Positions 1 to 10,629 of a stretch of 44,969 nucleotides of DNA are shown one piece after another; position 1 is the first letter of the stretch, and each line of letters starts with the position of its first letter. Origin of the DNA: Amanita rubescens (taxonomy: Eukaryota > Basidiomycota > Agaricomycetes > Agaricales > Amanitaceae); contig WION01000429.1 of NCBI GenBank assembly GCA_015039365.1, positions 1 through 44,969 on the forward strand. Direction: 5' to 3'. Position numbers and translations under genes: made by a program. Below the pieces are notes generated by a model that saw only the letters and a list, made by a program, of their open reading frames with translations, was not told the DNA's origin and searched no databases.

Positions 1-973
1 ATATCTTGTTATTATCCTCCATGAATAAGAAAGGGTCGAAACTAATATCGCAGTGGAAATGGACATCTGGCCTGGAACTGGGTAAGCTATTGTTTTTTCA
101 AAAATGAAAACTTACTCTATTCTCCAATACCATCTATATTTCTGTAACAGTTCATGTCGGAAGAAAAACTGTAATAATCGATGAGCAAGACGCTTTCGAC
201 ATCGGAAAGCGGACTTCTTCTTACCCCGGAATTGAACCGACACATGTTGCGATACCTGAATCCCAGTGAGCTCAATCGCATCGCTATGCTAAATATACCC
301 ACGACACGGAACCTGGAACAAGTCAATTCTCTCTTGCAAGAAACGATAAGGGTAAGCCCACCTCCATATATTATATTATCGTCCTCCATCTGTTTCCTTC
401 CTTCTTTGGCCTTCTCTTCGTCTATCCAAGTTGGTTGGTACCAATGATCGCGAGGGATCTGACCAAACTCCATCTTCGAATTTGTCAATACCGAGACACG
501 TCTAAAACGATAGTCTAACACCCAAGAGCACAGGTTGAAGAGAAACCCAACTTACGTTTTAAACTCGTCCGTAAACTGTTCTTCGTTCAACAAAACATAC
601 GGATAACCATGATACTTGTTGAACCTATCCTCTATCTCCCTAATGCTCCTCACCGTCCCATCAAGGTCGCTATTCCTCGCAAGAATAACAAAACTCGCAT
701 TCGCTCTTCTATTAACAACCAAGTGCGTCGAATTCTCTGCCTTGTAATAATCCTCGAGATTGTACCGGTCGGGTTGACGAGTATCACCCGTCAAATGAGA
801 AGTGATATACTGCAACGATGTGGCCCTGCCATATCCATCGTGAGTGAGACGAAGTATCCAATGAAGACTGATCTGCATCATGATCGTCAACGTCTAGACC
901 AGTACAACGTCACTACTAAGTCACTCACAAGCAAAGCAAGAACAAGAAGTATATACCGCGCCGACGTGTTCAT
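1..973 (-). CDS. Alpha-1,2-mannosyltransferase, KRE2/MNT1 family (GT15), 3' end missing
   Basis: Golgi type II membrane enzymes of this family transfer mannose from GDP-mannose onto N- and O-linked glycans. Exons read on the minus strand: 929-973, 556-872, 362-501, 225-283, 116-168 and 1-71 (cut by the window edge); phases agree at each junction. The first exon plus the start of the second gives a short cytoplasmic tail and a hydrophobic signal anchor (ILLVLALLISLHWIL). Family blocks follow in order: ASFVILARNSDL, IREIEDRFN, LNEEQFTDEF, SVLTNSKMEFG, HWYQPTWID, YRNMCRFNSG, FFFRHELLQKYRWYWRIE and PDVHFHCDISFDPFLFM. The donor at 362/361 and the acceptor at 283 are the least certain borders, because the family usually has a serine-rich stretch there. 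The catalytic half lies outside the window. The gene is divergent from the phosphatase starting at 1228. Confidence 0.87.
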
Positions 974-1227
974 CCTAGTAACGTCGCCGGGCGGTAAACA
1001 ACCAATAGTCTGTTAGCTGTAAGAGAAAAAGGCCAAGTTCAACGTGGCGACCGAAGAAGACGAATTGACGGGTAAGAGGCTCCGCCTTTCGTCACCGCTC
1101 CGTATCGTTGTTCCCACATGCCCGAGAAACCCATCGCAAACTGATTATGTAATTGATCATCAATGTCGTTTTTATAGTACAACCACTGCCAAGACCGCGA
1201 CACGGTTGAGAACCCTTACCGCAGCAA
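974..1227. promoter_or_regulatory. Divergent promoter region between the mannosyltransferase and the phosphatase
   Basis: The start codons of the two divergent genes are 254 bp apart, so both promoters must lie here or in the 5' UTRs. An open frame from 1044 crosses it on the plus strand but shows no family similarity and I treat it as chance. No clear TATA box was found. Confidence 0.45.
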
Positions 1228-2117
1228 ATGTCCAACCAATTGCCAAAGCTCATTGCTTTCGATTTGGAGTGCGCTTTTCGCGTTAGCCGATTAATTTATT
1301 GATTTTTTCTCTCTCTCCGCAGCTATACCTTGTGGGACCTCTGGGTCGATACTCACGTTATCGGTGGGTGTTATCTCGCCGCCGCCTCCCGACCAAATGT
1401 GTCTCACTCCACCCCGCTCCACGTTTAGGGCCTTTGCATAGAGACAGAACAACAAGCCAAGTCCTCGATATGTACAATAGACCCATAGAGCTATATAAAG
1501 ACGTGCCAGAAATCCTACAACGCCTGCGGAAAGCACGCGTCAAAGTCGCGGCATGTTCACGTACATCCGCCCCTGCACTGTAACTTCTATTTCATCTGTA
1601 TCATTTTTCATATTGTTGATATTTTCGCTTTTGACAGCGCGCGCCAAGCCTTGAGTTTGCTTTTGATACCATCTCAGTCTGCGGATGACGACGCCGACGC
1701 GCAGCCTGCTGTAGAGTTTTTTGACCAACTAGAGATATACCCTGGTACGTGTTATCACGTCACAACGTGCAAAAGAACTCAATCCGTACCACGACATCCA
1801 GGCTCCAAACTCGCTCATTTCAAACAGATTCACAAGAAGACGGGCATACCGTATTCACAAATGGCAAGTCGCCGTTTTTCCACCAGGGTCGTTGCCAAAA
1901 CTGAGGGCTTGTATTAGCTCTTTTTCGATGATGAAATACGCAACAAGGAGGTGGAAGAATTGGGTAAGAACGCAATCATCTTGCCTACCTGCTTCCGCTT
2001 AGACGATGTTTTCAAGGTATCACCTTTCACCTTGTGAGAAATGGTGTCAATCATTCTTCCTTTGAGAAAGGGCTCGCAGAGTGGAGGAAGAGACGTTCAG
2101 CGGAGTCGGAGATGTGA
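1228..2117 (+). CDS. MDP1-like magnesium-dependent phosphatase, HAD superfamily
   Basis: Exons 1228-1268, 1323-1363, 1429-1579, 1638-1744, 1802-1863, 1918-1963 and 2017-2117 total 549 nt, giving 182 residues, the usual size of MDP1 proteins. The N-terminus carries HAD motif I, FDLDYT, with Asp12 and Asp14 expected as nucleophile and acid/base. Motif II is AACSRTSAP. A lysine in YPGSKLAHF is the probable motif III residue, and LFFDDE supplies the motif IV acidic pair. The blocks HKKTGIPYSQM and EKGLAEWRKR are characteristic of the fungal branch. MDP1 enzymes dephosphorylate protein tyrosine or small sugar phosphates; the substrate here is unknown. The intron at 1864-1917 uses a GC donor (ATG/gcaagt), and the phases only fit if it is accepted. 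The start was chosen because it lies eight residues before the conserved core. Confidence 0.9.
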
Positions 2118-2299
2118 TATTGAATGCAAGACGAATAAGGAACTTGTAAAGAAAGACACAATGGGCTGTGCCTGAGCTGTGCAGCGCGCAGATATCGGCA
2201 ATGTGCTTATCATAATACGTAACAGGAATATCAAGAACCTAAAGCGTAAATAAATAGACTTCCGAGCGTCGACTATTTCATCTTAGGGGTCATTGAACC

Positions 2300-2446
2300 T
2301 CATCGATCATCCTCCGACTCGGGCTGCACATGCATCGCCAAGATGTCACTCAAGTCAAAGCCACAAGGCACGAGCGACGTCGAGCCTTGACGTATGTAGT
2401 GCCTCGTAGTGTTCGGATTGAGATGCTTGAGCGATTCAAAAAGGTT
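2300..2446 (-). CDS. Unidentified minus-strand coding segment (last exon)
   Basis: An open stretch reads NLFESLKHLNPNTTRHYIRQ, then continues to SEDDR and a stop at 2300-2302, preceded by a good acceptor (ctgacag). Its composition looks coding rather than random, and the plus strand is closed except for a very short frame. Upstream exons are not clear; a candidate lies between about 2580 and 2700, with a gtaagaac donor near 2575. I do not recognise the protein. It would be a small gene convergent with the phosphatase and divergent from the esterase. Confidence 0.35.
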   Translation of the reverse strand, partial: NLFESLKHLNPNTTRHYIRQGSTSLVPCGFDLSDILAMHVQPESEDDR

Positions 2447-2799
2447 CTGTCAGGGTTCTGGCACAGTGAGATTCGGACTCAAAGGCTAGACCTTGATGGC
2501 GATACATAAATAGTGTTCATATTCAGGCCCCAGGGGCATTGCATCATCGTGGGGGAATGTGAAGTTCTTACTGTAGTTGAAGAACTGTGAAGATGACGGG
2601 CGCCGGCGTTGAAGGAAGCTGTGCTCTCGGGTAACGCGGTGACGTCTGCGTTTTAACTTTGTGCTTATACTTGTCACGTCCAATAATGGCGCCGATACAA
2701 CTACACTCTGCTTCTCTTTCTCAAGTGCGTTTCGTCGATGAGAGCGAATACGCTTTCTAACTCTTTTATAGGTCGCTAGACGATAAAATAACCATCCGA
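2447..2799. other. Upstream region of the carboxylesterase
   Basis: This holds possible 5' exons of the small minus-strand gene and the promoter of the esterase starting at 2800. A minus-strand open frame at 2486-2809 is arginine-rich and unlike a folded protein. I see no other element. Confidence 0.3.
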
Positions 2800-3944
2800 A
2801 TGGAAACAATAGCCAACTTTGACAATGCGGAAATCGGCAAAATTCTAGTACCCAGTGAGTCCTCGACCGCTAGTCTAGCCAAACACGTTTCACTGATTGG
2901 CTACATCCAGCGTTTAATGCGTTTATACCTATACTAGAACAGCGCCGGGCCCAGCTACTCGATACGAACAAGTCGACAGTCCAATATGGGCGGACACCAC
3001 GACATATGGTTCGTCGCCTCTCGCTTCCATCCCTAAACGCAACCTAACACAAAATACAGATGGACATCTACTACCCCGAACCCGCAAACGTCCCCGAAAA
3101 CACACCGGTTCCCGTTCTTTTCTTTTTCTACGGCGGCGGATTCTCCACCGGCTTCAGAACGTTGCCTAAACCATACGACCTCGTGTACTCCAACATAGGC
3201 TGGTTCTTCTCCCAAAAAGGGTTCGTGACCATCATCCCTGACTACCGACTTGTACCCCAAGTCCAATTTCCAAGTCCCGCCGACGACGTATACCAAGCCG
3301 TCGCTTGGGCGATCGAGAACAAGGAAAAGATTGCAGACGAGGGCGACGTACCGTACGAGCTCAACTTTGACTCGGTCTTATTGATGGGTCATGCATCGGG
3401 TTCGGTACATTTGACTACCGCGTTGCTGATGCCTGGCTTGTTATCCGGTGATCCGGAGACGAAAGACCGAATAGCGGGTGTCGTCCTCGTTTCTGGGATG
3501 TACAACACGCGTGCACTGCCACCGGACGATCCCGTCGCAGGCGTTTTGGCTCAGTATTGGGGCACGTTCGAGGCGACCAAGAGGAATGCACCGCAGCCGC
3601 TGTTGGAGAGCGCACCGGAGGATATGGTTGCTTGGTTACCGGAGATTTTGATGGTGGATGCGGAGAAGGAGCCGTATTGGCTCGAAGTGGGTGCGGAGGA
3701 CTTTCAGAAAAAGTTGTCGGCGAGGACGAGGAAGAAAGAGGTGGTGAAAACTGTGGAGTCCGCTTCGGGTACTACCTTGCCTGAAGTGAAGCTAGGCCTC
3801 ACAACTAGGCTCGTGGCTAAAGGGCACAATCATATTAGTATCCATCTTTCACCTGGGTCAGGGCAGGGAGAGGAGTGGGCAGATGCCGTGGTGAAGTGGA
3901 TGAAAGCGTTGATCATTGAGAAATTGGCATCAAGGTTATCATGA
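2800..3944 (+). CDS. Carboxylesterase-like alpha/beta hydrolase (intact copy)
   Basis: Exons 2800-2854, 2911-3008 and 3060-3944 give 345 residues. The protein resembles fungal alpha/beta hydrolases of the esterase/lipase type (hormone-sensitive-lipase-like). FFFYGGGF at about residues 72-79 is the oxyanion-hole motif (usually HGGG, here YGGG). PDYRLVPQVQFPSPADDV is the typical strand and helix after it. AKGHNHIS near the C-terminus probably holds the catalytic histidine. The nucleophile elbow reads G-H-A-S-G (A163, S164) instead of G-x-S-x-G, so the serine sits one position later than normal. There is no signal peptide, so it is probably cytosolic. Exon 1 (METIANFDNAEIGKILVP) is missing from the second copy at 15772. 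Substrate unknown. Confidence 0.85.
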
Positions 3945-4751
3945 GGATTCGAAGTGTGTTATGAACCTTGTCAATTTTATTACTTATTTTGCTCTGGTAG
4001 CCTACTAAGTCAGACCGTATGGAAGGGATCCAGGTTGACGAGGTTCATGTTTGAAAGACGCTTTTCTTACTCTCCGAATATCGATGGGAATGCCTCCAAC
4101 AGGATTGTTATCGGTCACTCTTGGTTCTTGGCATATCGATGATGGTATGGATCAGCGCGGAATTCTCAGCACCCAACAGCCATCCGGCAGGCGAATACAT
4201 TTCTTTATTCTTATTCTATTCATTCTCCATGCCTAGATATACTCAAAATGTGCCACCGCCTTTCTTATCTCTAAGATGTCTATTGCGAGGCAAAGCACCT
4301 ACGTGAACGTTGACATGGGTCCGAAAGTCCAATGCGCCCAAACTGGAACACGGGGTGGACACACGGAACCGAACGAGGGACTAAAACTAGAAGGTAAGGG
4401 GAAACTAGTCGTGGGCACAAAAATGAAAGGCCAGCAGACGCGGAACAGAAGGAGGATGGACGCATGGCCCAAAACAGGAACATGGGAGCCTAACGACGGA
4501 CGACGGACGGACAGGTGGACGTGGACGAAAGCAGGCATGGATGGTTCAAGCCGAGGTGGGATATATGCCCCGGGACTTGACAGCGACTCCCAGGAACTCC
4601 TAAACGGTCGGCTTATGACAAGGAACGATAGCTCTCTCTTCAAATTGTAGCCAGCCTGAGGCCGCATCCAGAATATTGTCTTCATCAGAAACAACCTTGC
4701 CTTCCTTGCTGTCCTTGACGACCTCATCGCGCCATTTCATAATATTCATAT
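2918..4751 (+). repeat. Segmental duplication, copy A (esterase exon 2 to 3' flank)
   Basis: From the shared sequence AATGCGTTTATACC to AATATTCATATA this segment is nearly identical to 15772-16695 plus 22814-23739 once the hAT transposon is removed. It covers esterase exons 2 and 3 and about 800 bp of 3' flank. The flank, 3945-4603, holds no gene that I can support. Differences are scattered point changes and short indels in the flank. Confidence 0.9.
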
Positions 4752-5740
4752 ACCGGTCACCATCGAATCCATCCGCTTCCACGAGACCATTATTGCCGCC
4801 TCCTCTACCTCGGTTGTTCTCATTAACGCTTTCCCCGGCTTCTGTCCGACGATGCTTTCTACTATGATCATTTCTACTATGATCAGGACTACGCCACTTG
4901 TGACTCTGGAGTGCTATTTCAGTTGGAGCATTCCATGTCTTAAGCTCCAAGGCGAGGACACCCTGGAGATGCCTCTCGAGTTTTGAACAAAAAACGTATA
5001 GGCGTATTACCTGAATAGGGTCAGAGAGATTAAACTGTTGCTGGTGCTCATAGATGTGAAGGACCTAAAAAAGTCTAAGTTTTTGGCAACTGATACCGTA
5101 TAACTATGAACATACCGAGTCGTCATTCCAGTACGAAGAGAAAATTCGCACGCAGCCACGACAGGCAGTAGCCGGCATGATGATAGATGATTTGAGTGAG
5201 AGAGCTTTCCGCTGCGCCTGTGCAGTGGCAAGCACCATGATTAGCTGGTTTCATTGCACTCGTTATCATCCTTCTTGAATTCTCAGCAAACCCGATGATT
5301 GAGAAGCCATCTCTCTCCCCACCCGTGGACCAATACAGTTCTCGGTAAATCATTGGCTCGCCTTGAAAGGAAAACCGTGCCGCTAGTATTTTATCACCGG
5401 TAGTCACTGAAGGAATTGTCACCAAGGCGTCGGACCGCGCATCTGGGTTGCCAGCCGACGCCACAAGGCGATAGCTTTCTTCAGTTCTAATGGCAAGGTT
5501 ATAGGAGATATATGCGAAAGCCAGAGGGGAGAAAACGTACTTGAAGTCACAACGACAATCAACCTTCGCACTAAAAGCTAATTCGATAATGTCGTTAATA
5601 CTACGACGCTGAGTATGTTCTTTGGAGAGATTATTTAACGTTTTGCGAACATGACTGTAAGCGAAGGCGAGAGTGGGAAGAGCGGGTAGGATTTCATACT
5701 CGTCTCCTTCTACAGGGGTAAGTGTCGAGGCCCATTTAAC
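4604..5740 (-). CDS. Unidentified multi-exon protein gene
   Basis: Coding-like segments on the minus strand join with good splice sites. 5552-5736 (EYEILPALPTLAFAYSHV) ends at a gtacgt donor. About 5280-5498 reads TEESYRLVASAGNPDA and FSFQGEPMIYRELYWSTGGE. A frame through about 5113-5230 ends SSYWNDDS, then 5011-5064 reads VLHIYEHQQQFNLSDPIQ, then RHLQGVLALELKTWNAP continues in a low-complexity tail to a stop near 4604. Splicing between about 5230 and 5290 is unresolved, because the frame changes there. The 5' end is also unclear and may continue beyond 5740. I do not recognise a domain. Its 3' end overlaps the end of duplicated segment A. A 20-bp piece of its exon (5717-5736) recurs at 23739. 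Confidence 0.5.
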
Positions 5741-6207
5741 ACTATGACGAGATGGTCAGCATTACGTGTCCAGTGGGCGAAAGCACTAGCTCGATCAGAG
5801 TGTCAGCGTACTTTAAGTCCAAGGGGGCATGGTGGGTCGAGCGAAGTGAAGCGGAAAATCGACAAGTCAGCCGAATGCTTGCGCGCCTATGCTGAGGATC
5901 AAGCCCGCGTAATCTCGCACACAAATTTGAGGCATGGGAGGTCTTGCATCGGGATGGAATTACAGCAGAAATGGCTGGCTATCGTTGCGCATAAGGGTGA
6001 TGAGCTGGACGAAGCGGGGACAGGCAGTGAGGAGGAAGTGTCAACTCAGAGAATGATGCTGATATGAGTGACTCCCTTACTTAGTAATGTAACGTACTGT
6101 TGAGTCTCACTTTGATATAATAGAAGTACAACAGGTCAAGGCGCTCATACTACATAACAGACACGAAAAATCTCTGCAACCTTTCCATCTTTGTGTTCCT
6201 TCGACTA
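5741..6207. other. Region between two minus-strand genes
   Basis: A plus-strand open frame at 5744-6067 codes for 107 residues without recognisable similarity, and a minus-strand frame at 5742-5924 could be an upstream exon of the preceding gene. Neither can be supported further. AT-rich sequence at 6070-6207 probably serves as the 3' region of the gene ending at 6208. Confidence 0.3.
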
Positions 6208-6918
6208 CTAGTCAATGAATTTCCCCTCGCCACGAGTGAATTTCAAGCTGCCTTGAATTGCTCTCCCTGTGATGCCGTATATTAGTTATTGCACATAACA
6301 GAGTCCGAAAGATTCCTTACCAGCAAACTGTCAACGCAATGACGGATATATTCAGATCGGTAATTACATAACTAAGGGTTAGACTCACCACAGCGAACTT
6401 TTTGTTCTGGAAATTGTAGAAGAAAATGATGAGGAACTTTATAATCGGCACCCTGGGTATCTTGGCCCCATCCAGTGCAAAGAACTTGACTTCCCGCGGG
6501 TTGCCGGCCCTTACCAGGGTACCGGTAGAGGTCCCCGACCATTGATCTACAAATCCCAGCGAATCAAGTACCGTCAGACGACTGGCCTTAAACTCGACAC
6601 AAAGTATTCGCACGTACCGACAGTGCTTCCATTGAAAGCATGAACATTAGTCTTCTTGATGTCGAGCTGTTTCACTGTGGAGAATATGGCCTGATAAAGT
6701 CGTAGTATCTCGGGTTCTTCGGCCCCCATCTCAACCTTGTCGTCACTTCTATCAAAGAGGTGTTTGGCGATGAACTCATCGGTGAGATCATTGGGGTCAC
6801 GATCTTTAAGGTCGGAAAGCAGTGCTTCGACCTGAGCCTGGAACTCTTCTGCAGACGCGGGGATGGTTTCGATGGTGGACATGGCTGATAGCAGTAGTGC
6901 GAATGTGATGATCGGCAA
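6208..6918 (-). CDS. Small protein of unknown function with a 7-nt exon
   Basis: Exons 6618-6918, 6389-6546, 6321-6327 and 6208-6266 sum to 525 nt (174 residues), and phases match at all three introns. The 7-nt exon TTTGCTG is required to bring the final exon, ending RGEGKFID, into frame. The N-terminus begins MPIITFALLLSAMSTIET: a weak signal-peptide-like stretch if the first Met is used, or a cytosolic protein if translation starts at Met13 (6882). The middle is acidic and helical (FQAQVEALLSDLKDRDP). A later block, IIKFLIIFFYNFQNKKFAV, is strongly hydrophobic and may form a beta core or a membrane-associated segment. I do not recognise a family. Confidence 0.68.
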
Positions 6919-7164
6919 TGTGCTGGGGTTAAGTGTGCTTGGGGCATCCCCCTTTTAAACGTTTTGAACAGCATGTATGCGCGCGTTTGGCTTGGAGGAT
7001 CCCTTGAAGCTAAACTCGTAGCATGGCGGCCACGGCCATCCTCAAGTGGTAGTGAACAGAATGGATAACAAAGTTCTGCCCGCAAGCGGAAAGTTGAAAC
7101 GAATAATAGAACCTGCTCCTATCCAAGCTCCAACCATTCCAAGCCCCCGGGCCTAGTATCCAGT

Positions 7165-7480
7165 TCTTGAACGATGTTAATCTGGGACAAGGCACGGAAG
7201 CCTTGCTCCACGGAACCAGAGGGTGGTTAATCATTCTACTTGAAGAGAATCGATTTGGATACTAATCATGGAAGTTCCCAGTTTAGCAGCTGGACCATTC
7301 CGAGCTGAGAGACCTCTGAAGAGAATTGAAGACGCCGTTGCCAATTGGTGTGGTTTGGAAGCCCGAAATGGTTTCATGATGATTCTGATTGATCGCAGAA
7401 GCTGTCCCTTTGTAGGTGCACGTGTCAAGGTGGGCAGAAAGCGAGTGAAGAGAGGTAAGGCTAATATTACGAATAATAGT
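7165..7480 (+). repeat. Dispersed repeat R, copy 1 (partial)
   Basis: Shares with the copies at 7805, 13390 and 14513 the blocks TTGAACGATGTTAATCT, GGACCATTCCGAGCTGAGAG, GATTGATCGCAGAAGCTGTC and GTGGGCAGAAAGCGAGTGAA. The left part of the repeat is missing. No protein is conserved between copies, so a non-coding repeat or a decayed LTR fits best. Confidence 0.7.
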
Positions 7481-7804
7481 TACCACCACAATCGTCAGTG
7501 CTTCAAGCTGACTCGGTTGTGCAGGGACCATTGACGACAGTTCAGGTCGGTGAGGGTCGGTAGCCGACTATTATATTTTTTGAATGAATTATTTAAAAAA
7601 TATATTGTTTGTCCGTCTCAGCAGTTTTGCCGCGCTCAACCACATCCCACTGTGATCCCCTCTGACCATTACTCTCCTCGTGGCTATGCGGACGGTTCTT
7701 CATAAAGCACGAGAAACACGGGAGACACCTCAAGCACCTCTCAACATCAACAGACAATCCACGACCTCGTATTCGCGACAAACGTATCGTATAGGGGCCA
7801 CGTA
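7481..7804. other. Spacer between repeat copies
   Basis: AT-rich at 7570-7610 (TTTTTTGAATGAATTATTTA); no coding signal or recognised element. Confidence 0.3.
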
Positions 7805-8305
7805 GCATGCTATAATAAGTGTGATCACTGCAACAATTTTCAATCGTCCAGCCAAGATCTGGGGTGCATTACGTGTACCTTTCATTCGCTACCTTCAAGT
7901 CGCACGTTCGTCCTATTGCCAAGTTAGCACTCTGGATCTTGACTATTACAGGTGGGGTGGAGCGTCACCTATTCAGGTCTTGAACGATTGTTAATCTCCG
8001 ACAGGACCCGTTCGCTGAGAGACATGTGAAGGGAAAGACGCCATTTGTGTGGTTTGGAAGCCTGAACTTGGAACAGGGGAGTACGATGGTCTTCGAATTC
8101 TGATTGAACGCAGAAGCTGTCCCTTTATAGGTGCAAGCGCCAAGTGTGGGCAGAAAAATGAGTGAAGAGAGGTAAAGCTAATAATAGTCACGAACGATTT
8201 ACTACAAACGTCAGCTTAAGCGCTCTGTGGCGTTATTGTTCCAATTAACTTCTATGTTGGTTCATCCCATTCGTCCGGTCAAAATACACTTGTCTCACGT
8301 CCCGG
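7805..8305 (+). repeat. Dispersed repeat R, copy 2
   Basis: Contains the left block (CACTGCAACAATTT, ATCTGGGGTGCATTACGTG, CTTTCATTCGCTACC) and the right block (TTGAACGATTGTTAATCT, CAGAAGCTGTCCCTTTATAG, GTGTGGGCAGAAAAATGAGT), ending near GTCCGGTCAAAATACACTTG. Same orientation as copies 1, 3 and 4. Confidence 0.75.
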
Positions 8306-8510
8306 CTTCTCGCACCGATCATCAGGAAAATCCCAGGTTCGACTTTGGCTGCTTCAACTTTTGAACAGGCCGCTTTGCACCGCTTTTACTTTCCAGACCA
8401 TCACTTTCAGCTGCTTTTACTTTATACCGGACTACTTTGAGTTTTGGTTTGTTACTTTGGTTACTTTGTAGCTTTTATCGCAATGTAGTAGTATGTATAT
8501 CCACATGCAC

Positions 8511-8848
8511 CTTTCAACCCCACCAGATCAATATCAATGCCCACCCCATCCTTGGTCTCCGACTGCCACAGTAGTGCGTCGGTTTCATTGTTTTGCAAAA
8601 GGGTTGCAAAGTCACCCTTTCGGTTTAGTGCCTGGATGCTTCACGCGAAAATTTCCAAGATCATGGTCCCCCCGGCAAACGTTATAGACCACTTTGATAG
8701 GCTGTATCAGTTAGAAGAACTGCCCAGCGCTCTGGTTCAGGTTAGTATCCCCTCCCTACATATCTATCACTCATAACTTCTAAGCAGAGTCCTTTACCAA
8801 CACCATTTTTAGACGTCGATCGCGGATTCCAGCTTACCGTGCGTGCAA
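8511..8848 (+). pseudogene. Coding-like fragment also present inverted at 23757-24092
   Basis: The segment reads FSAWMLHAKISKIMVPPANV and FDRLYQLEELPSALVQ, then an intron (gttagt to ttctaagcag) and SPLPTPFLDVDRGFQLTVRA. Splice phase and composition suggest a former gene, but no domain is recognised and the frame has no convincing start or stop. The inverted copy at 23757-24092 keeps the reading frame with a few substitutions, so one is a duplicate of the other or both come from a third locus. Confidence 0.5.
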
Positions 8849-10005
8849 GAGTAGCGAGGATGGAGGGACCCTTCCCCGTTCTGTTTAGAATAGGACGTCC
8901 CATGGCATCCCATTTGTCAACTACGAGGGGCCCTAGGTAGTGACAAGGCAGCTATTTCTTGGGGTAGAAGACGAAGGTACGTGAGGTGCGTTGACTGGGA
9001 GCTGTGGGTCGGCTAGGCATGCATTTGAGTGGCAGTTGGTCCCGATTCGAACGATCTCCCACGGCATCCCCCCTTAGACCGTAGGACGACGCATCACTGG
9101 TGAGACGGTGGACCGTGCGCTTGTCAGACGTAGGATACGATAGTGCCGCTTGACGATGAGTATGAGCTTTGCATGGTAGATGGACTAGTTCAGAAAGCTT
9201 GACGGCACGCTCCCGCCCCATTTATAGTGGCCCTCTCACCGCTACCCACGTATTCATTATCCCCACCATGAGCGAGGCCCTCTACAGCTGTGAAACCTGA
9301 AGGTAAACTCGCAACAAGTTGGTTTTCCTTTCTCGTTCCACAAGCTGACGACCTCTAACAGTGGTTAACCGAGAAATCCGACCCATCTGTTACGAATATG
9401 CTGCTTGCCCACAAACTCGGCCAAGTACGCGCTATTCCACCCAGGTGCCAGAAAGAGGACGAAGGAGCGTTAGGGGAGATATGCTGCGAAAGGTGTCCCC
9501 GCGTCAGTCACGACGCTATCACGTTCTTTATATCTCACAACTAGAACGCTCAATGTGACGTCGACTGTACGTAGTGTGCCAATGCGAGCCTCACGCGCAG
9601 GAGATCACCGTGCATGATGGGAATATTCTCACCGGGCTGTTGGCAGCGTTGATGGGAGGATGGTAAGGCCTGCGGAAGTGGATCAGTCGACACATATACG
9701 GGAAAGGATGACAGCACACGTCTCTCGCTTTCCAGTAATCCGTCCTTGCACCGTACATATAGCCTGCATGGCCGCATCCCCTCCTTTGTAGATGCCACAT
9801 CAGCGGGAAGGGAACTGGACCTTCCTGGTCGATGGGTTCTTTGAATATAACGATTAATGTTGTGGGTCACCTTTGGGATTGTACGGGTGACAAACCTCCA
9901 CATTGAGCTCGGAAGGTAGGTGAACGGGGCTGGCCGCCGCCGTATACAGTAACGGGTTTTTGTCACTCTGCTGACATCACTCCAAAGCGTTTCCGTGACA
10001 AGCAT
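8849..10005. other. Gene-poor stretch
   Basis: Open frames exist on both strands (for example 8952-9221 and 9550-10005 on the minus strand) but none has a recognisable motif, a splice pattern or protein-like composition. I see no gene or element here. Confidence 0.35.
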
Positions 10006-10215
10006 GGACGCAGACTCCTATCCAGTCTCACGTGGAGCGGTCTTGACGATGTTATGTAAGACGTTCGCTCCAGGGAGACTGGTACTTAACAATAGTAAAC
10101 AAATGCTCGGCATGTCGCAGACTCCTACCCAGTCCCAGCATCGCTCGTTATGTAAGCATGTCGCTCTGGAGGGACTGGCAAATAACATGCGTCAACAACA
10201 TCGCGCGTTGTCACC
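10006..10215 (+). repeat. Inverted repeat family S, left arm (two units)
   Basis: Two related units start CAGACTCCTATCCAGTCTC and CAGACTCCTACCCAGTCCC, each followed by a variant of GTTATGTAAG and a second short palindromic partner (GGGAGACTGG or GGGACTGG). The first unit is found inverted at about 12743-12855, the second at about 12045-12140. Confidence 0.65.
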
Positions 10216-10629
10216 AGTCGTCACGTTTGGCTTCGGACCTTGAAATGTATTTCTAAAAATATGTACGTCGTACAGCGTCGGGGGAACGTCGAAATACTAG
10301 ATGTATATATGCACTATCCTTCTGCTCGACAATGCCTGAGTTACAACAGCCACAAGTACAGGGCATACAGCCACTACCTCAAAGGGACTTTACGGCTATA
10401 TTGGATGCATTTGAGAGTCACTATGCCTGACATGCGAATAGCCTGGGTTTGATGATGGCTCAGATGACGATGTAACCTGCTCGATGAAAATGGTAGGAGG
10501 TGGGGGAATGGGATAATGTTCTTCTATTATCCGGAGTATATCGTTGCCAAACTCGTTTGTGCCCATCCACTTGGTTTCGTGGTCAAGGTTTCGGCGCATC
10601 ATTAGTATACGAGGTTGTGGAATGTGTTG
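10216..10629. other. Stretch without recognised features
   Basis: Between the inverted repeat and the Copia remnants; a minus-strand open frame at 10396-10719 has no recognisable motif. Confidence 0.3.

Noticed and set aside
1044..1286. An 80-residue plus-strand gene
   Set aside because: It overlaps exon 1 of the MDP1-like phosphatase in another frame and has no family similarity.
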